Shown in pieces: positions 9,186 to 15,920 of a stretch of 64,000 nucleotides of DNA; position 1 is the first letter of the stretch, and each line of letters starts with the position of its first letter. A model generated the notes under the pieces. It was given only the letters and a program-made list of their open reading frames with translations, was not told the origin of the DNA and did not search any database. The DNA lies in the NCBI GenBank assembly GCA_024234875.1, contig JACKNM010000008.1:186001-250000 (forward strand), read 5' to 3'. The translations under genes were made by a program, and so were the position numbers. Source of the DNA: Ectothiorhodospiraceae bacterium. Lineage in GTDB: Bacteria; Pseudomonadota; Gammaproteobacteria; HK1.

Positions 9186-9896
9186 TCAGCCCCGGTCCAG
9201 GAGATCCAGCAGCCCGGTGGCGTCGGCGAGCACCACGTCGGCCAGCGGCTCGAGGGTCTCACGCGTCCCGGTGCCGGTGAGCACGCCCACCACCAGCCCG
9301 GCGCCGGCGGCACGCCCCATCGCCAGATCGTGGGGCGTGTCGCCGACCACCGCGACCGCCGATGGCGCCAGACCGGTGTGGCGGCAGAACGCGTTCACCA
9401 TCCCCGGCCCCGGCTTCTCGCCGTGGCCACTGTCGTAGCCGCAGACGAAGGACATCCGATCCGCAATCCGAAAGCGCGCGAGCGTGGCGTGCGCGATGGC
9501 CTCGCTGTCCATCGTCGCCACTCCGAGGCAGAGCCCCCGCGCGCACAGCCGCGCGGTGAGCTCGCCGAGGTCGGCGACCGGGGCGGCGCCGTCGACCACG
9601 GTGCGCGCGAACACCGCCTCGAGCCTGGCGGCGACGTGGTCGACGTCGTCGATGTCGAGCTCGCCCGCCCACAACACCGCGATCTCGCGCGTGGTGCCAC
9701 AGGCGAGCACCGAGCGCGCGGGATAGCGGCCGGTCGCGCGGTCGCGCCCACCGACCTCGAGCAACCGATCCGCGCGCTCGACCTCACCCGCCAGCCGCGC
9801 AATCTCGACCGCGGCGGTGGCGTAGGCGGGTCCCCAGGTGCGGTCGAAGTCGACGAGGGTGCCGTCCTTGTCGAACAGGATGCCTCGGATTCGCAC
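9186..9896 (-). CDS. HAD-superfamily hydrolase, phosphoglycolate phosphatase-like
   Basis: The product is 236 aa from GTG 9896, which sits a few bases behind GGGGGTGAG; the longer reading frame runs into the divergent promoter region. HAD motif I is FDKDGTLVDF, motif II is in VATMDSEA, the motif III lysine is in GEKPGPGM, and motif IV is VVGDTPHDLAMGRAAG. This is a Gph/PGP-like phosphatase with a small helical cap. It stands first on the strand that continues into the aot-like genes, with a 104-bp gap, and is divergent from the MoxR gene. Substrate unknown. Confidence 0.75.
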   Translation of the reverse strand: MRIRGILFDKDGTLVDFDRTWGPAYATAAVEIARLAGEVERADRLLEVGGRDRATGRYPARSVLACGTTREIAVLWAGELDIDDVDHVAARLEAVFARTVVDGAAPVADLGELTARLCARGLCLGVATMDSEAIAHATLARFRIADRMSFVCGYDSGHGEKPGPGMVNAFCRHTGLAPSAVAVVGDTPHDLAMGRAAGAGLVVGVLTGTGTRETLEPLADVVLADATGLLDLLDRG

Positions 9897-9937
9897 CTCA
9901 CCCCCGCGATCGTCGTCGGCCGCCCGTCGGCCTCGGA

Positions 9938-9943
9938 TAGAAT
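9938..9943 (+). promoter_or_regulatory. Possible -10 box for the MoxR-VWA pair
   Basis: TAGAAT in the 83-bp gap between the divergent HAD and MoxR genes is a fair match to TATAAT and lies 37 nt before the ATG at 9980. No good -35 is visible at 16-18 nt, so this is weak. Confidence 0.3.
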
Positions 9944-9979
9944 ACGGCGTCGATCCCGTCCGAGGCACCGCCGTCCGAC

Positions 9980-10834
9980 ATGAGCACCCGATTCGAAGGC
10001 ACCGAGACCTACGTCGCCACCCCCGACCTGATGATGGCGGTGAACGCCGCGATCACCCTCGGCCGGCCGCTGTTGGTGAAGGGCGAGCCGGGCACCGGCA
10101 AGACCCGCCTGGCCGAGGAGATCGCCGCCGCGCTCGACCGGCCCCTGATCGCCTGGCACGTCAAGTCGACGACCAAGGCCCAGCAGGGTCTGTACGAGTA
10201 CGACGCGGTGGCGCGACTGCGCGACTCCCAGCTCGGCGACCCGCGCGTGCACCAGATCGAGAACTACATCGTGCGCGGCAAGCTGTGGGAGGCGTTCGAC
10301 TCCGAGCTCCAGCCGGTGCTGTTGATCGACGAGATCGACAAGGCGGACATCGAGTTCCCGAACGACCTCCTGCTCGAGCTCGACCGCATGGAGTTCCACG
10401 TCTACGAGACGCGGCAGGTGGTGCAGGCGCGCACCCGACCGATCATCGTCATCACCAGCAACAACGAGAAGGAGCTGCCGGACGCGTTCCTGCGCCGCTG
10501 CTTCTTCCACTACATCCGCTTCCCCGATCGCGAGACCATGGCCCGCATCGTCGAGGTGCACCACCCGGGTCTGAAGCAGGCCCTGCTGCGCGAGGCGCTG
10601 GAGGTGTTCTTCGAGCTCCGCGAGGTACCGGGGCTCAAGAAGAAGCCGACGACCTCGGAGCTGATCGACTGGCTGAAGCTGCTGCTTGCCGAGGACATCC
10701 CGCCGGAGGCGCTACGCGCCAAGGACGACCGCGCCCTGATCCCGCCGCTGCACGGCGCGCTGCTCAAGAACGAGCAGGACGTGCACCTGTTCGAGCGCCT
10801 GGTGTTCCTCAATCGGCGCCAGGGCCGCGGATGA
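9980..10834 (+). CDS. MoxR-family AAA+ ATPase
   Basis: The product (284 aa) has Walker A GEPGTGKT (35-42), Walker B LLIDEIDKA, sensor 1 IITSNNEKELPDAFLRRC with the Arg finger region, and a short helical C-terminus. MoxR ATPases act as chaperones that mature or activate protein complexes together with a VWA-domain partner, which here follows after 16 bp. The closest type is the CoxD/RavA-like branch. No carbon monoxide or methanol dehydrogenase genes are nearby, so the client is unknown. Confidence 0.9.
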   Translation: MSTRFEGTETYVATPDLMMAVNAAITLGRPLLVKGEPGTGKTRLAEEIAAALDRPLIAWHVKSTTKAQQGLYEYDAVARLRDSQLGDPRVHQIENYIVRGKLWEAFDSELQPVLLIDEIDKADIEFPNDLLLELDRMEFHVYETRQVVQARTRPIIVITSNNEKELPDAFLRRCFFHYIRFPDRETMARIVEVHHPGLKQALLREALEVFFELREVPGLKKKPTTSELIDWLKLLLAEDIPPEALRAKDDRALIPPLHGALLKNEQDVHLFERLVFLNRRQGRG

Positions 10835-10850
10835 GGCGCGCGCGCGTCCG

Positions 10851-12032
10851 ATGCTGATCCTGTTCTTCCAGGCCCTGCGCGCGAGCGGCATCCCGGTCTC
10901 CATCACCGAGTTCCTGGCGCTGCTGGATGCGCTCGCGCATCGGCTGGCGGGCCTCGACGTCGAGGACTTCTACTGGCTGGCGCGAACCATCCTGGTCAAG
11001 GACGAGCGCTGGTTCGACCGCTACGACCGGATCTTCGCCGCGCACTTCGAGGGCCTGGAGGCGACGCTCGCCGAGGTCCTCGGTGAGGTCCCGGAGGAAT
11101 GGCTGCGCAAGCAGGCCGAGCGGGTCCTCGACGAGGAGGAGCGAAAGAAGATCGAGGCGCTCGGCGGCTTCGAGGCGCTGATGCGCACGCTGGCCGAGCG
11201 GCTTGCCGAGCAGAGCGGCCGCCACCAGGGTGGCTCGAAGTGGATCGGCACCGCCGGCACCTCACCCTTCGGCGCTTACGGGTACAACCCCGAAGGGGTA
11301 CGCATCGGCCAGGATCGCTCGCGCAACCGACGCGCGGTGAAGGTGTGGGACCGGCGCGAGTACCGCAACTTCGACGATTCGGTCGAGCTCGGCACCCGCA
11401 ACATCAAGCTCGCTCTGCGACGCCTGCGCCGCTTCGCGCGCGAGGGCGTGCCGGAGGAGCTGGATCTCGACCGCACCATCGGCGCCACCGCGCGCAATGC
11501 CGGCCTGCTCGACGTGCATCTCCAGCCCGAGCGGCGCAACGCCGCCAACGTGCTGCTGTTCCTCGACGTCGGTGGCTCGATGGACGACCACATCGCGGTG
11601 TGCGAGCAGCTCTTCTCCGCCGCGCGCTCGGAGTTCAAGCACCTCGAGCACTTCTACTTCCACAACTTCGTCTACGAGTCGGTGTGGAAGGACAATCGGC
11701 GCCGGCACGGCGAGCGCATCCCGACCATGCAGGTGCTCAACACCTACGGGCGCACCCACAACCTCATCATGGTCGGCGACGCGACGATGAGCCCGTACGA
11801 GATCGTGCAACCGGGCGGCAGCGTCGAGCACTGGAACGAGGAGCCGGGCGCGGTGTGGATGGAGCGCCTGCTCCACGCCTACCCACGCGCGATCTGGCTG
11901 AATCCGGAGCCGCGTGGGCGCTGGGAGCGGACACCGTCGATCACGATCACCCGCGAGCTGATGTCGGACCGGATGTTCCCGCTGACGTTGGAAGGGTTGG
12001 AGCAGGGGATCCGCGCGCTGCGCCCGCGCTGA
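10851..12032 (+). CDS. VWA domain protein, CoxE-like, partner of MoxR
   Basis: The product (393 aa) has an N-terminal alpha-helical region (LDALAHRLAGLDVEDFYWLAR) followed by a charged linker and a C-terminal von Willebrand A-like domain. The metal-site motif reads DVGGS (D239-S243) where the canonical MIDAS is DxSxS; the first Ser is replaced by Gly. The second Thr/Asp part may be VGDATMSP. No signal peptide or membrane helix, so it is cytosolic. The 16-bp spacing to the ATPase gene indicates one operon. It likely presents a target complex to the ATPase, as known for MoxR/VWA pairs; target unknown. Confidence 0.85.
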   Translation: MLILFFQALRASGIPVSITEFLALLDALAHRLAGLDVEDFYWLARTILVKDERWFDRYDRIFAAHFEGLEATLAEVLGEVPEEWLRKQAERVLDEEERKKIEALGGFEALMRTLAERLAEQSGRHQGGSKWIGTAGTSPFGAYGYNPEGVRIGQDRSRNRRAVKVWDRREYRNFDDSVELGTRNIKLALRRLRRFAREGVPEELDLDRTIGATARNAGLLDVHLQPERRNAANVLLFLDVGGSMDDHIAVCEQLFSAARSEFKHLEHFYFHNFVYESVWKDNRRRHGERIPTMQVLNTYGRTHNLIMVGDATMSPYEIVQPGGSVEHWNEEPGAVWMERLLHAYPRAIWLNPEPRGRWERTPSITITRELMSDRMFPLTLEGLEQGIRALRPR

Positions 12033-12036
12033 CGGC

Positions 12037-12084
12037 GGGGACGGGTGGCGGAGCACCGGCTCGCGCCCGGCGCGTGCCCGTCCC
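12037..12084. repeat. REP-like palindromic element (copy 1, degenerate)
   Basis: Begins 5 nt after the VWA stop. Outer arms GGGACGGG (12038-12045) and CCCGTCCC (12077-12084) pair perfectly; the inner part GGCTCGCGC...GGCGCGTGCC matches the cleaner copies at 46769 and 55058. It lies in a convergent gap. Confidence 0.6.
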
Positions 12085-12112
12085 TCCCGATCCGACGTCG
12101 CGCCCCGCGACC

Positions 12113-12140
12113 GGCACCGATTCCCTCCGGAATCGGTGCC
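12113..12140. terminator. Perfect 12-bp stem-loop terminator
   Basis: Arms GGCACCGATTCC (12113-12124) and GGAATCGGTGCC (12129-12140), loop CTCC, between the convergent VWA and formate-THF ligase genes. No T tract, but position and stability fit a bidirectional terminator. Confidence 0.65.
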
Positions 12141-12156
12141 AGCCCCCGACGAGCGG

Positions 12157-13836
12157 TCAGAACAGACCTTCGATCTGACCCTCGGCGTTGAGGCGGATGG
12201 CCTCGGCCGAGGGCACGCGCGGCAGGCCCGGCATGGTCATGATGTCGCCGCACACCGCGACCACGAACTCCGCACCGGCCGACAGCCGCAGCTCGCGCAC
12301 CGAGACCTCGTGCCCGGAGGGCGCACCCTTCGCGTTCTGGTCGGTGGAGAAGCTGTACTGGGTCTTCGCCATGCAGACGGGGAAGTGGCCGTAGCCGCCG
12401 TCCTGGAGCTGCTTGAAGCGGCTGCGCACCGCTGCCGGGGCCGAGATCCCGCTCGCTCCGTAGAGCTTGGTGGCGATGGTCTCGACCTTGTCCCACAGCG
12501 GCATGTCGTCGGCGTACAGGGTCTTGAAATCGGCGCTGCCGCCCTCGACCAGCTCGACCACGTGGCGCGCCAGCGCCTCGGTGCCGGCTCCACCGTCGGC
12601 CCAGTGGGTGCAGAGGATGGCCTGCGCGCCCTCCTTGGCCGCCTCCTCGGCCACCGCCGCGAGCTCGGCGTCGGTATCGGCGATGAAGCGGTTGATCGCC
12701 ACCACCACCGGAACCCCGAACGAGCGCACGTTGCGGATGTGGCGCGCGAGGTTGCTGCAGCCGCGGCGCAGCGCCTCGACGTTCTCCTGGCCGAGCTCGT
12801 CCTTGGCCACGCCGCCGTGCATCTTCAGCGCCCGCACCGTCGCCACCAGCACCGCCGCGCTCGGGCGCAAGCCCGCCTTGCGGCACTTGATGTCGAAGAA
12901 CTTCTCGGCCCCGAGGTCGGCGCCGAAGCCCGCCTCGGTGACCACGTAGTCGGCGAGCTTGAGGCCAGCCTTGGTGGCCATCACCGAGTTGCAGCCGTGG
13001 GCGATGTTGGCGAACGGACCGCCGTGGATGATGGCGGGGTTGTTCTCCAGCGTCTGCACCAGGTTCGGCATCAGCGCGTCCTTGAGCAGGACGGTCATCG
13101 CGCCGTCGGCCTTCAGCTCCTTGGCGGTAATCGGCTTTCGATCGCGGGTCTGGCCGACCACGATGTTGCCGAGCCGGCGCTCGAGATCCGCCAGGTCGTT
13201 GGCGAGGCAGAAGATCGCCATCACCTCGGAGGCGACCGTGATGTCGAAGCCGTCCTCGCGCGGAAAGCCGTTACCGATGCCGCCCAGCGACCCCACGATG
13301 CTGCGCAGGGCGCGGTCGTTCATGTCCACGACCCGCCGCCACGACACGCGCCGCGCGTCGAGACCGAGCGAGTTGCCCCAGTGGATGTGGTTGTCGACCA
13401 TCGCTGCCAGCAGGTTGTTGGCGGCACCGATGGCGTGGAAATCGCCGGTGAAATGGAGGTTGATGTCCTCCATCGGCACCACCTGGGCGTAGCCACCGCC
13501 AGCGGCCCCGCCCTTGACCCCGAAGCACGGCCCGAGGCTCGGCTCGCGCAAGCACACCACGGTCTTCTTGCCGATCCGGTTGAGGCCGTCGCTCAGGCCG
13601 ACCGAGGTCGTGGTCTTGCCCTCGCCCGCCGGGGTCGGGGTGATCGCGGTCACCAGCACCAGCTTGCCGTCCGGGCGATCCGCCAGGCTGTCGAGGAAGT
13701 CGAAGCCGATCTTGGCCTTGGTGTGGCCGTAGGGGAGCAGCGCGTCGCCCGGAATGCCGAGCTTGGCGCCGATCTCGCCGATCGGTGCCATCCTCGCCTC
13801 GCGCGCGATCTCGATGTCGGACTTCGGCTTGGCCAC
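12157..13836 (-). CDS. fhs: Formate--tetrahydrofolate ligase
   Basis: The enzyme makes 10-formyl-THF from formate, THF and ATP in the cytosol. The start is GTG 13836: GGAGGAGGAA stands about 7 nt upstream and the resulting 559 aa is the family length. Visible motifs: the P-loop-like TPTPAGEGKTTTSVGL near residues 57-72, then REPSLGPCFGVKGGAAGGG and FTGDFHAIGAANNLL, all hallmark FTHFS blocks. It fits with the sarcosine oxidase/GlyA genes at 56-63 kb, which feed C1 units into THF. A short repeat rich in GTATAC lies about 100 bp upstream. Confidence 0.95.
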   Translation of the reverse strand: MAKPKSDIEIAREARMAPIGEIGAKLGIPGDALLPYGHTKAKIGFDFLDSLADRPDGKLVLVTAITPTPAGEGKTTTSVGLSDGLNRIGKKTVVCLREPSLGPCFGVKGGAAGGGYAQVVPMEDINLHFTGDFHAIGAANNLLAAMVDNHIHWGNSLGLDARRVSWRRVVDMNDRALRSIVGSLGGIGNGFPREDGFDITVASEVMAIFCLANDLADLERRLGNIVVGQTRDRKPITAKELKADGAMTVLLKDALMPNLVQTLENNPAIIHGGPFANIAHGCNSVMATKAGLKLADYVVTEAGFGADLGAEKFFDIKCRKAGLRPSAAVLVATVRALKMHGGVAKDELGQENVEALRRGCSNLARHIRNVRSFGVPVVVAINRFIADTDAELAAVAEEAAKEGAQAILCTHWADGGAGTEALARHVVELVEGGSADFKTLYADDMPLWDKVETIATKLYGASGISAPAAVRSRFKQLQDGGYGHFPVCMAKTQYSFSTDQNAKGAPSGHEVSVRELRLSAGAEFVVAVCGDIMTMPGLPRVPSAEAIRLNAEGQIEGLF

Positions 13837-13918
13837 GGTCGATTCCTCCTCCGGTGTCGTCGGTGCGCTGTGTCGTTGTCGTGCAGGCCGCCAGACGTGT
13901 CGGCGGCGGCGTGGAAAG

Positions 13919-13943
13919 ATACCGTATACCGTATACCAAATAC
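13919..13943 (-). promoter_or_regulatory. GTATAC tandem repeat upstream of fhs, possible operator
   Basis: A 7-bp unit ATACCGT occurs twice and then as ATACC (13919-13937), giving two self-complementary GTATAC cores 7 bp apart (13924-13929, 13931-13936), followed by AAATAC. It is AT-rich against the surroundings and 83-107 bp upstream of the fhs start. GTATAC-centred palindromes resemble operators of some GntR-family regulators; no regulator gene is adjacent. Confidence 0.4.
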
Positions 13944-13966
13944 AGAACCGGGCACTCGCCGCGCGA

Positions 13967-14671
13967 TCAGACCTCGCCGACCGGCTCCCGCGCCAGCAGT
14001 CGACGGTCCAGGAACTCCGCGAGCCAGGCGCGCATCGCGGGACCGTGAGCGGCGTCGTCGTCGCGCTGGCGGTGGGCGGGGTCGGCACCCGGGGCGGCGA
14101 GCATGTGCCCGGCGACGCCCATCCAGCGCTCCACCATCGGCCACGTCACCTCCGGGTGGAACTGCAGGCCGAACGCCGCCTCGCCGAAGCGATACGCCTG
14201 GTTCGGGAAGGTGTCACCGCGCACCAGTAGCTCGGCGCCGGCCGGCAGCTCGAAGCCCTCGTTGTGCCAGTGGTAGACCCGGAACCCGGCCGGGACGAAC
14301 CCGGGCTCGACGCCGGTATCCTCGACCGCCACGTACCCGATCTCGTGCCGACCCTCACCGTGGCGCGCGACCCGCGCGCCGAGGGCCCGAGCCAGGAGCT
14401 GGGCGCCGAGGCAGAGCCCGAGGAACGGCCGCCCGCCGTGCACCCATTCCCGAATCCACGCGATCTCGGCCCGGATGTGGGCCAGATGCTCGTCGTTGGC
14501 GCTCTCGGCGCCGCCGTACACCACGGCGAGGGCATACGGGTCGCCGGGCGGCGGCAGCGACTGGCCGAGGTAGGGGCTGACTCGATCGAGGCGCCAGCCG
14601 CGGGCGGCGAGGTGCGTCGACACCCCGTCCTCCTGGCCGTCGTCGATGTGTGAGATCAGTAGCGCCCGCAT
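13967..14671 (-). CDS. Class I glutamine amidotransferase-like protein
   Basis: The product is 234 aa from ATG 14671, with GAGGTG 6 nt upstream. The nucleophile elbow GLCLGAQL holds C87, and FHPE supplies H172 and E174, so the Cys-His-Glu triad is complete. It resembles stand-alone GATase1 proteins of the GMP-synthase-like group (YfeJ type) that lack a synthetase domain. It would release ammonia from glutamine or a gamma-glutamyl compound for an unknown partner. It is on the same strand as fhs, 130 bp upstream of it, so co-transcription is possible but there is room for a separate fhs promoter. Confidence 0.8.
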   Translation of the reverse strand: MRALLISHIDDGQEDGVSTHLAARGWRLDRVSPYLGQSLPPPGDPYALAVVYGGAESANDEHLAHIRAEIAWIREWVHGGRPFLGLCLGAQLLARALGARVARHGEGRHEIGYVAVEDTGVEPGFVPAGFRVYHWHNEGFELPAGAELLVRGDTFPNQAYRFGEAAFGLQFHPEVTWPMVERWMGVAGHMLAAPGADPAHRQRDDDAAHGPAMRAWLAEFLDRRLLAREPVGEV

Positions 14672-15040
14672 CGCCCACCTCGACTCGTCATTCGTCCCCC
14701 GCCCGGCGCGACCGACTCGACCGCGCAAGATGATAACGATCAGCGTCGACGTGACGCGCTCGCGCCGCGACGCCGCCTGTCTCGCGTGCGACCTCGCCTC
14801 GCGCACCCGCGGCACGACGCGGACACGGACCGTTCCCGAAGTGTGAACACGGTCATGGCATCCGATCCGGTGTCGGATCACCATCGGCGTGTAGGCTCGC
14901 GCCATCGCGAGGGTGCTTCTCGTAGCCCGCTCCGGTGTCGCAGTCTAAGATCCCGTCCGGCTCGCGCGAGCCGGCGCACGCCGACTCCGTCGCGTGGCCT
15001 CGCGCACCGGGTGCAGTCAGTCACCGGTCGGAGGACCAGC
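14672..15040. promoter_or_regulatory. Divergent intergenic region with a dyad
   Basis: A 369-bp gap between the amidotransferase gene (minus) and the repeat-protein gene (plus). It holds no gene I can support. A dyad GATCCG-GTGT-CGGATC (14864-14879) could be an operator. TTATCAT-like sequence on the minus strand near 14730-14738 may be a -10 for the amidotransferase. Both are weak. Confidence 0.25.
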
Positions 15041-15685
15041 ATGAGCCAGCGCCGCGCGGACGCACAAGCGGCCCATCGGATCGACGACGCCGACATCGCG
15101 GCCGTCGAGCAAGTAGAGGAACCCGCTTTGGAGGCGCCGGATGCCCCTCAACGCGCTGCTCGTGCCGGTGAGGTTCGGCACATCGTCGGCCTCGCACCAG
15201 GGACCGAGGCCCGGGTCGCCGACGGCGGCACCTCCGAGGAGGCGCTGCGCCACGCCGCCGAGGCCCACGAGCTGGCTCGCACCCTCGAGCAACGGATCCG
15301 CAAGGTCGAGCGCCAGAACCGCTGGCTCAAGGTACTGATTCTGCTGGTCGCCCTGGGCACCGGCGGACTGGTGTACTTCGAGCTGTTCCCGGAGGGCGTG
15401 ATCGTCCAGAAGACCCTCATGGAGTCACGCGAGATCAAGCTCCTCGACAACAACGGCAACGCACGCCTGTTCCTGCGCATGTACTCCCGCGTGCCGGTGC
15501 TGCAGATTTTCGACAGCAACGGCAAGCCGCGGATGTCGCTCGGTCTGCGCTTCGACGACACACCGTTCATCGACCTCTCCGACAAGCGCGGCAACACGCG
15601 CGCCACATTCGAGATGACGGAGGAGGACGCGCCGGCGCTGCGCCTGTTCGACGAGCACGGCAACACCACGTTCAAGATCAACTGA
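15041..15685 (+). CDS. Single-helix membrane protein with C-terminal NGN-type beta repeats, unknown function
   Basis: The product is 214 aa from ATG 15041 with GGAGG 7-8 nt upstream. Residues 1-65 are polar and acidic; 66-93 look like a coiled coil; 96-115 form one membrane helix without a signal peptidase site, giving an N-in, C-out topology. The C-terminal ~85 residues carry four repeats spaced 22-23 residues, each with a turn such as NGNARL (138-143), NGKPRM (160-165), RGNTRA (183-188) and HGNTTF (206-211) between hydrophobic strands. That pattern suggests a small beta-solenoid or hairpin stack outside the membrane. I recognise no named family or function. It is monocistronic by context. 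Confidence 0.7.
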   Translation: MSQRRADAQAAHRIDDADIAAVEQVEEPALEAPDAPQRAARAGEVRHIVGLAPGTEARVADGGTSEEALRHAAEAHELARTLEQRIRKVERQNRWLKVLILLVALGTGGLVYFELFPEGVIVQKTLMESREIKLLDNNGNARLFLRMYSRVPVLQIFDSNGKPRMSLGLRFDDTPFIDLSDKRGNTRATFEMTEEDAPALRLFDEHGNTTFKIN

Positions 15686-15843
15686 AGCACCGAGCCAGGG
15701 CGCGAGCATCGGCCGCGCTTGCGCGCTCGGGCTCGCGCTCGGCGCCGCGCGCGGACGACCGGTCGTCCGGCCCGGGCGCCGGGTCCCGAGCACGGGATCC
15801 CCGGCGCACCCCGCCCAGGCACCGGGTGTGTTGTCTCGGGTCA

Positions 15844-15873
15844 TTGGGGCAGCGCCGAGCTGCTGGCTACAAT
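15844..15873 (+). promoter_or_regulatory. Sigma-70-type promoter for the second PrsT-like gene
   Basis: TTGGGG (15844-15849), 18-nt spacer, TACAAT (15868-15873). The start of transcription near 15880 would leave a leader of about 40 nt before ATG 15921. Confidence 0.5.
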
Positions 15874-15920
15874 GGCCAGTGCCGAATGCGCTTCCCACGC
15901 GATCCACGGAGCCCCACCGC

